Part shown: piece after piece, positions 5,517 to 5,521 of the stretch | How the letters are laid out: each line of letters starts with the position of its first letter | Position numbering within the stretch: the stretch's first letter is position 1 | Origin: Cyanobacteria bacterium UBA8803 | Lineage (GTDB): Bacteria > Cyanobacteriota > Cyanobacteriia > Cyanobacteriales > Coleofasciculaceae | Assembly: GCA_003505715.1 (NCBI GenBank) | Contig: DNXU01000194.1 | Span: 370-5,890 of the forward strand | DNA length: 5,521 nt | Direction of reading: 5' to 3' | Program-made: the position numbers and the translations under genes | Notes under the pieces: model-generated | Database searches by the model: none | What the model was told of the DNA's origin: nothing | The model's input: only the letters and a program-made list of their open reading frames with translations

Positions 5517-5521
5517 GGGAT
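5504..5521. repeat. 7-bp tandem repeat GGATGAG running off the right edge
   Basis: Two perfect GGATGAG units and a partial third (GGAT) are visible, and the array may continue past the window. The two heptamer steps before it (GGAGGTG at 5490-5496 and GGAAGAA at 5497-5503) each match at five of seven positions, so the phase seems to reach into the Gly codons of thiS. The second full unit supplies the TGA stop of thiS (5514-5516). Confidence 0.75.

Noticed and set aside
1..5521. CRISPR array, tRNA or rRNA genes
   Set aside because: No regularly spaced direct repeats of suitable length and no tRNA- or rRNA-like sequence were seen on either strand.

Overview
The window looks like chromosomal DNA of a cyanobacterium, probably a filamentous one. 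The main signs are five copies of the HIP1 octamer GCGATCGC in 5.5 kb, degenerate heptamer repeats at gene borders, a ThiE with the N-terminal ThiD2 domain, a DUF29 protein, and a DUF1565/SPOR envelope protein. The genus cannot be fixed from this sequence alone.

Layout. Four genes lie on the minus strand and are read from right to left. They are a secreted DUF1565 beta-helix protein with a C-terminal SPOR domain (3862 to 2336), a beta-hydroxyacid dehydrogenase resembling glyoxylate/succinic semialdehyde reductases (2253 to 1342), a DUF29 protein of unknown function (1300 to 872), and the first 260 codons of a MalK/UgpC-type sugar ABC transporter ATPase (780 to beyond base 1). The gaps between them are 82, 41 and 91 bp and hold no convincing terminator, so co-transcription is possible but unproven. 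Their functions suggest no shared pathway.

A 336-bp divergent intergenic region (3863-4198) separates this group from a plus-strand thiamin unit. It carries a 15-bp tandem repeat and a long hairpin that resemble dispersed cyanobacterial palindromic repeats.

The thiamin unit is thiD2-thiE (4199-5287) overlapping thiS by 8 bp (5280-5516). ThiS carries sulfur for the thiazole moiety. The ThiD2 domain should make HMP pyrophosphate from HMP phosphate. The ThiE domain couples that pyrimidine to the thiazole phosphate to give thiamin phosphate.

I see no wholly new system. The most interesting points are the ThiS tail, which runs five codons past its Gly-Gly-Gly because a 7-bp repeat has entered the end of the gene; the internal duplication inside ThiD2; the beta-helix/SPOR architecture with a C8 tract in its linker; and heptamer repeats of three different sequences touching three gene ends.
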